DNA of 64,000 nucleotides from assembly GCF_900108915.1 (NCBI RefSeq), contig NZ_FNYH01000009.1:62001-126000 (forward strand), read 5' to 3'. Below the pieces are notes generated by a model. The model saw nothing but the letters and a program-made list of their open reading frames with translations, had not been told where the DNA came from and did not search any database. Shown here in pieces: positions 61,566 through 64,000 of this stretch; position 1 is the first letter of the stretch; each line of letters opens with the position of its first letter. Both the position numbers and the translations under genes were made by a program. Source of the DNA: Allopseudospirillum japonicum (GTDB taxonomy: Bacteria; Pseudomonadota; Gammaproteobacteria; Pseudomonadales; Halomonadaceae).

Positions 61566-62165
61566 TTACCAGAAATCTACTTGCGATTGCTTTTCTGCTA
61601 AGGCTTGTTCTGCTAGTTTTTGCTGCCAATACGCTTGCTCTTGACGTTCCACACGCCACTTATCCCGTGCACCCATGCGCCGTAAATAGATACTTTGATC
61701 CCGAGTCACAAAGTGAATCACTCGCCCTTGTTGTCCCCCCACATCTTCAGTGACAAGAGGAATCTGCTCGTTTTGTAAATATTGATGGATAAAATCAATA
61801 TTGACCTGCCCAATATTAAAGACACTAGCTTGCTTGCCCAAGCTATCTGCTAATACATTGGCACCACCAAAAATTTTGGCTTTTAACCTAGTACGACGCG
61901 CACCACGGCGCAGCAGTGCATTAATTAAAAGTTCCATCGCGTACATACCGTAACGACCTGCTTCACTATTGAGTAAAGGTTCCTGATGCGGTAAACGTCG
62001 TTGCGCTAACAAAAAGTGATTCATACCTGCCACACCAGATTCTTTATCATATAAGCAAGCAGCAATACAAGAACCTAGTAGGGTTGAAATCACCTCTGGG
62101 CGTGTGGATACATGGAACTGCCCTGGGTGTAATAATATTCGCTTTATTTTAGAATTAACCTGCAC
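61566..62165 (-). CDS. cheD: Chemoreceptor glutamine deamidase CheD
   Basis: 199 residues. The catalytic Cys33 is in TLLGSCIAACLYD and His50 in GMNHFLLA, as in CheD amidases that convert receptor glutamines to glutamate. FGGANVL is also present. The C-terminal 30 residues are charged and glutamine-rich. Start is GTG with AGGAGG upstream. It follows cheR in the cluster MCP-cheW-cheR-cheD. Confidence 0.92.
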   Translation of the reverse strand: MQVNSKIKRILLHPGQFHVSTRPEVISTLLGSCIAACLYDKESGVAGMNHFLLAQRRLPHQEPLLNSEAGRYGMYAMELLINALLRRGARRTRLKAKIFGGANVLADSLGKQASVFNIGQVNIDFIHQYLQNEQIPLVTEDVGGQQGRVIHFVTRDQSIYLRRMGARDKWRVERQEQAYWQQKLAEQALAEKQSQVDFW

Positions 62166-62177
62166 GTGCCCTCCTGA

Positions 62178-63020
62178 TTAAGCAACACACTTTTGATAAA
62201 TAGAGGGACGTACAGCTTTGAGTGGATGTACAATACCTTGCAAGCTTTCCGAGTGCCCTAATATTAAATACCCCTGTGGTGCCAGATGTCGTATGAGTTT
62301 TTCTATCACTTGGCGCTTGCTTTCCAAGTCAAAATAAATCATCACATTGCGCAAGAAAATTATTTGGAAATTTCCCCAGTGTACGGGGTAAGATGACATT
62401 AAATTAAGATATTGAATATCAACTTGACGGCGAATTTCTGGTGCAACACGTAAATTACCTGCTTGGCTACGCACACCTTTCAAGCAATATTTGTGCATAT
62501 AATAAGCAGGCAACTTTCTAATCCTCGCTTGCTCATAGACTGCAGATTTAGCTTGCTGTAATGCATCTTCACTGATATCCGTTGCCGTAATCTGCCAAAG
62601 CTCTGGTCTTAGGTGTTCTGAACACAGCATCGCTAGGCTGTAAGCTTCTTCTCCTGTAGAACAGGCTGCACTCCAAATACGTAATTTGCTTCTTGCTTGT
62701 TGCGTTTTTTGATATGTTTGTAGATAATTTTTTAACCAATCGAAATGAGCTGGCTCACGAAAAAAATAAGTCTCGTTAGTTGTTAAACGATTAATTAGTT
62801 CCTGTACTTCTACTCCTTGGGGATGCTGTTGTAAAATTTCAATATAATCCGTATATTGATGCAATCTATAAAAACGCATTCGCCTTGCCAAACGGCCTTC
62901 GACTAGCTCACGCTTGCTATCAGGCAAATAAATCCCTGTTAATTGATAAAAATAATGTTGTAAATAGCGGAATTCACGCGTTTTTAAACGTGGAATACGT
63001 GCCTGTTCAGCTGCTGGCAT
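62178..63020 (-). CDS. cheR: Chemotaxis protein methyltransferase CheR
   Basis: Transfers methyl groups from S-adenosylmethionine to receptor glutamates; 280 residues. The N-terminal helical domain is followed by the SAM-binding motif IWSAACSTGEEAYSLAML, ITATDISEDALQQAKS and IFLRNVMIYFD, all diagnostic. GAGGG precedes the ATG. Confidence 0.95.
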   Translation of the reverse strand: MPAAEQARIPRLKTREFRYLQHYFYQLTGIYLPDSKRELVEGRLARRMRFYRLHQYTDYIEILQQHPQGVEVQELINRLTTNETYFFREPAHFDWLKNYLQTYQKTQQARSKLRIWSAACSTGEEAYSLAMLCSEHLRPELWQITATDISEDALQQAKSAVYEQARIRKLPAYYMHKYCLKGVRSQAGNLRVAPEIRRQVDIQYLNLMSSYPVHWGNFQIIFLRNVMIYFDLESKRQVIEKLIRHLAPQGYLILGHSESLQGIVHPLKAVRPSIYQKCVA

Positions 63021-63034
63021 ACCAGACCCTCAAT

Positions 63035-63550
63035 TTAGATTGTTGGGGTTTCCAGCATACTTGGGTTTAATGCCTGTAACTCTGAGAGCTCCTTAATCGA
63101 AAGTACCTTGTTAATATTCAGTAAGATCAAAAACTCGTCGCCAACCTGCCCCATATTTAAAATAAATTCGGTACGAATATCTGTACCAAAATCCGGTGGT
63201 GGCTGGATATGGCCTGGTAAAATATCTAAAATCTCGTTGACCTCATCCACTAACATACCTAATGCATGGGTTTCTTCTTCTGCTTCTAACTCAACTAATA
63301 CAATACAAGAACGTTTATTAATTTGACTGGCTTGGCGTCCTAAACGTGCAGATAAATCTATAACAGGCACCACATTACCACGTAGATTAATCACACCACG
63401 GATAAAATTAGGTGTCATCGGAACTCGGGTTAATGCGCTGACTTCTATAATTTCTTTTACATCTAAAATTGGGAGTGCAAAACGCTCTCCACCAATAAAA
63501 AATGTTAAATATTGATGTAAGTTTTCTGGTACCGATTCTGATTCTGACAT
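63035..63550 (-). CDS. cheW: Chemotaxis coupling protein CheW
   Basis: 171 residues, the usual CheW length, with YLTFFIGGERFALPILDVKE, MTPNFIRGVINLRGNVVPVI and ALGMLVDEVNEILDI. It links receptors to CheA, which is not in the window. Start is the ATG with GAGGAAA upstream, eleven codons inside a longer frame. Confidence 0.95.
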   Translation of the reverse strand: MSESESVPENLHQYLTFFIGGERFALPILDVKEIIEVSALTRVPMTPNFIRGVINLRGNVVPVIDLSARLGRQASQINKRSCIVLVELEAEEETHALGMLVDEVNEILDILPGHIQPPPDFGTDIRTEFILNMGQVGDEFLILLNINKVLSIKELSELQALNPSMLETPTI

Positions 63551-63613
63551 AAGTATTTCCTCATTAAACATCCAGGGGAGCAACTCCCCTAGATGTCGCT
63601 ACTGATATGCCAA

Positions 63614-64000
63614 TTAAAAACGTTCGAAATCTTGGTCACTAATACCTAAAGAATCCAAGTCTTGATGGCTGGAGGTTTTTGCTTTGCCACTTGGTAAAGC
63701 GGGCGGTTTATTTGCAAGGCGCGCTTGTCCTTTAGCTGGTGGACGTGCTTGTGTATGCATATCCAACTTGAAAAAAGCAACCGTATTTAGCAGTTGTTCC
63801 GCCTGTCCGGATAGCTCCTCTGAAGTGGCTGCCAGCTCTTCCGCAGCCGATGCGTTTTGCTGTGTCGCTTGATCCAGTTGTGCCATAGCGGCATTAATTT
63901 GTGAGACACCAGAAGCTTGCTCATCACTTGCAGCACTAATTTCTTGTACCAAATCCGCCGTTTTCTCAATATTAGGCACCATTTGTTCTAATAATTTGCC
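63614..64000 (-). CDS. Methyl-accepting chemotaxis protein, C-terminal fragment (cut by window edge)
   Basis: The last about 128 codons are present and the frame is open to the right edge. The helical segment IEKTADLVQEISAASDEQAS followed by QINAAMAQLDQATQQNASAA is the C-terminal arm of a receptor signalling hairpin including a methylation region. A proline/lysine-rich linker leads to the acidic end SLGISDQDFERF, which may be a tether for CheR/CheD. It starts the visible cheW-cheR-cheD cluster. Confidence 0.9.
   Translation of the reverse strand, partial: GKLLEQMVPNIEKTADLVQEISAASDEQASGVSQINAAMAQLDQATQQNASAAEELAATSEELSGQAEQLLNTVAFFKLDMHTQARPPAKGQARLANKPPALPSGKAKTSSHQDLDSLGISDQDFERF

Noticed and set aside
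61543-61567. Terminator after pdxH from AAAGCCCC and GGGGGTTT
   Set aside because: The stem has a mismatch and overlaps the cheD 3' end; support is too weak for a feature.

Overview
The window reads as a continuous stretch of a gammaproteobacterial chromosome with about 45% GC judged by eye. Family-level similarity suggests an Oceanospirillales-like, motile, respiring heterotroph. The supporting signs are the gacA-uvrC pair, rmf, rlmKL, cydP-cydA-cydB-cydX, cytochrome c', lol genes, mmsR-mmsA, PomA-type motAB and a chemotaxis cluster. I did not identify a species. No rRNA, tRNA, prophage or CRISPR array is visible. The only mobile element is a solitary IS200/IS605-type tnpB.

Region 1 (1-13.8 kb) handles branched-chain amino acids. 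A divergent AraC-type regulator (mmsR-like, cut by the left edge) faces mmsA. Next come isobutyryl-CoA dehydrogenase, enoyl-CoA hydratase, 3-hydroxyisobutyryl-CoA hydrolase and mmsB, then propionyl-CoA synthetase (prpE) and a five-gene Liv-type ABC importer. Together these give uptake plus the whole distal valine route from isobutyryl-CoA to propionyl-CoA. Four similar palindromes (656, 2385, 8663, 8792) lie in front of the transcription units and look like operators for one regulator.

Region 2 (14-33 kb) holds a REC-CheC/CheX regulator with a PAS-GGDEF cyclase. It then has a minus-strand block mltD-yejA-yejB-yejE-yejF that probably links murein cleavage to muropeptide or peptide import. An eIF2B/ribose-1,5-bisphosphate isomerase-like protein, sixA-uvrC-gacA, a potassium channel, an ECHDC3-like crotonase and a membrane GGDEF-EAL protein follow.

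Region 3 (32-46.6 kb) is mostly housekeeping: lolD with one lolC/E-type gene, a DUF3530 protein, rpe, a Cache-type chemoreceptor, an RluA-type pseudouridine synthase, upp-uraA, a CBS-pair protein, a glutaredoxin-like protein, rlmKL, rmf and pyrD. Between rlmKL and rmf lies a 687-base gap packed with tandem hairpins and ending in a terminator-like stem. It is my best candidate for an undescribed structured RNA.

Region 4 (46.7-64 kb) contains a second chemoreceptor, an unknown 171-residue protein, the tnpB element with its probable omega RNA, and an SLC13/DASS transporter. It continues with a cytochrome bd operon preceded by a 20-base perfect palindrome, miaE, motAB, cytochrome c' beside a cytochrome b561-type protein, azlCD, pdxH, and a cheD-cheR-cheW-MCP cluster cut by the right edge.
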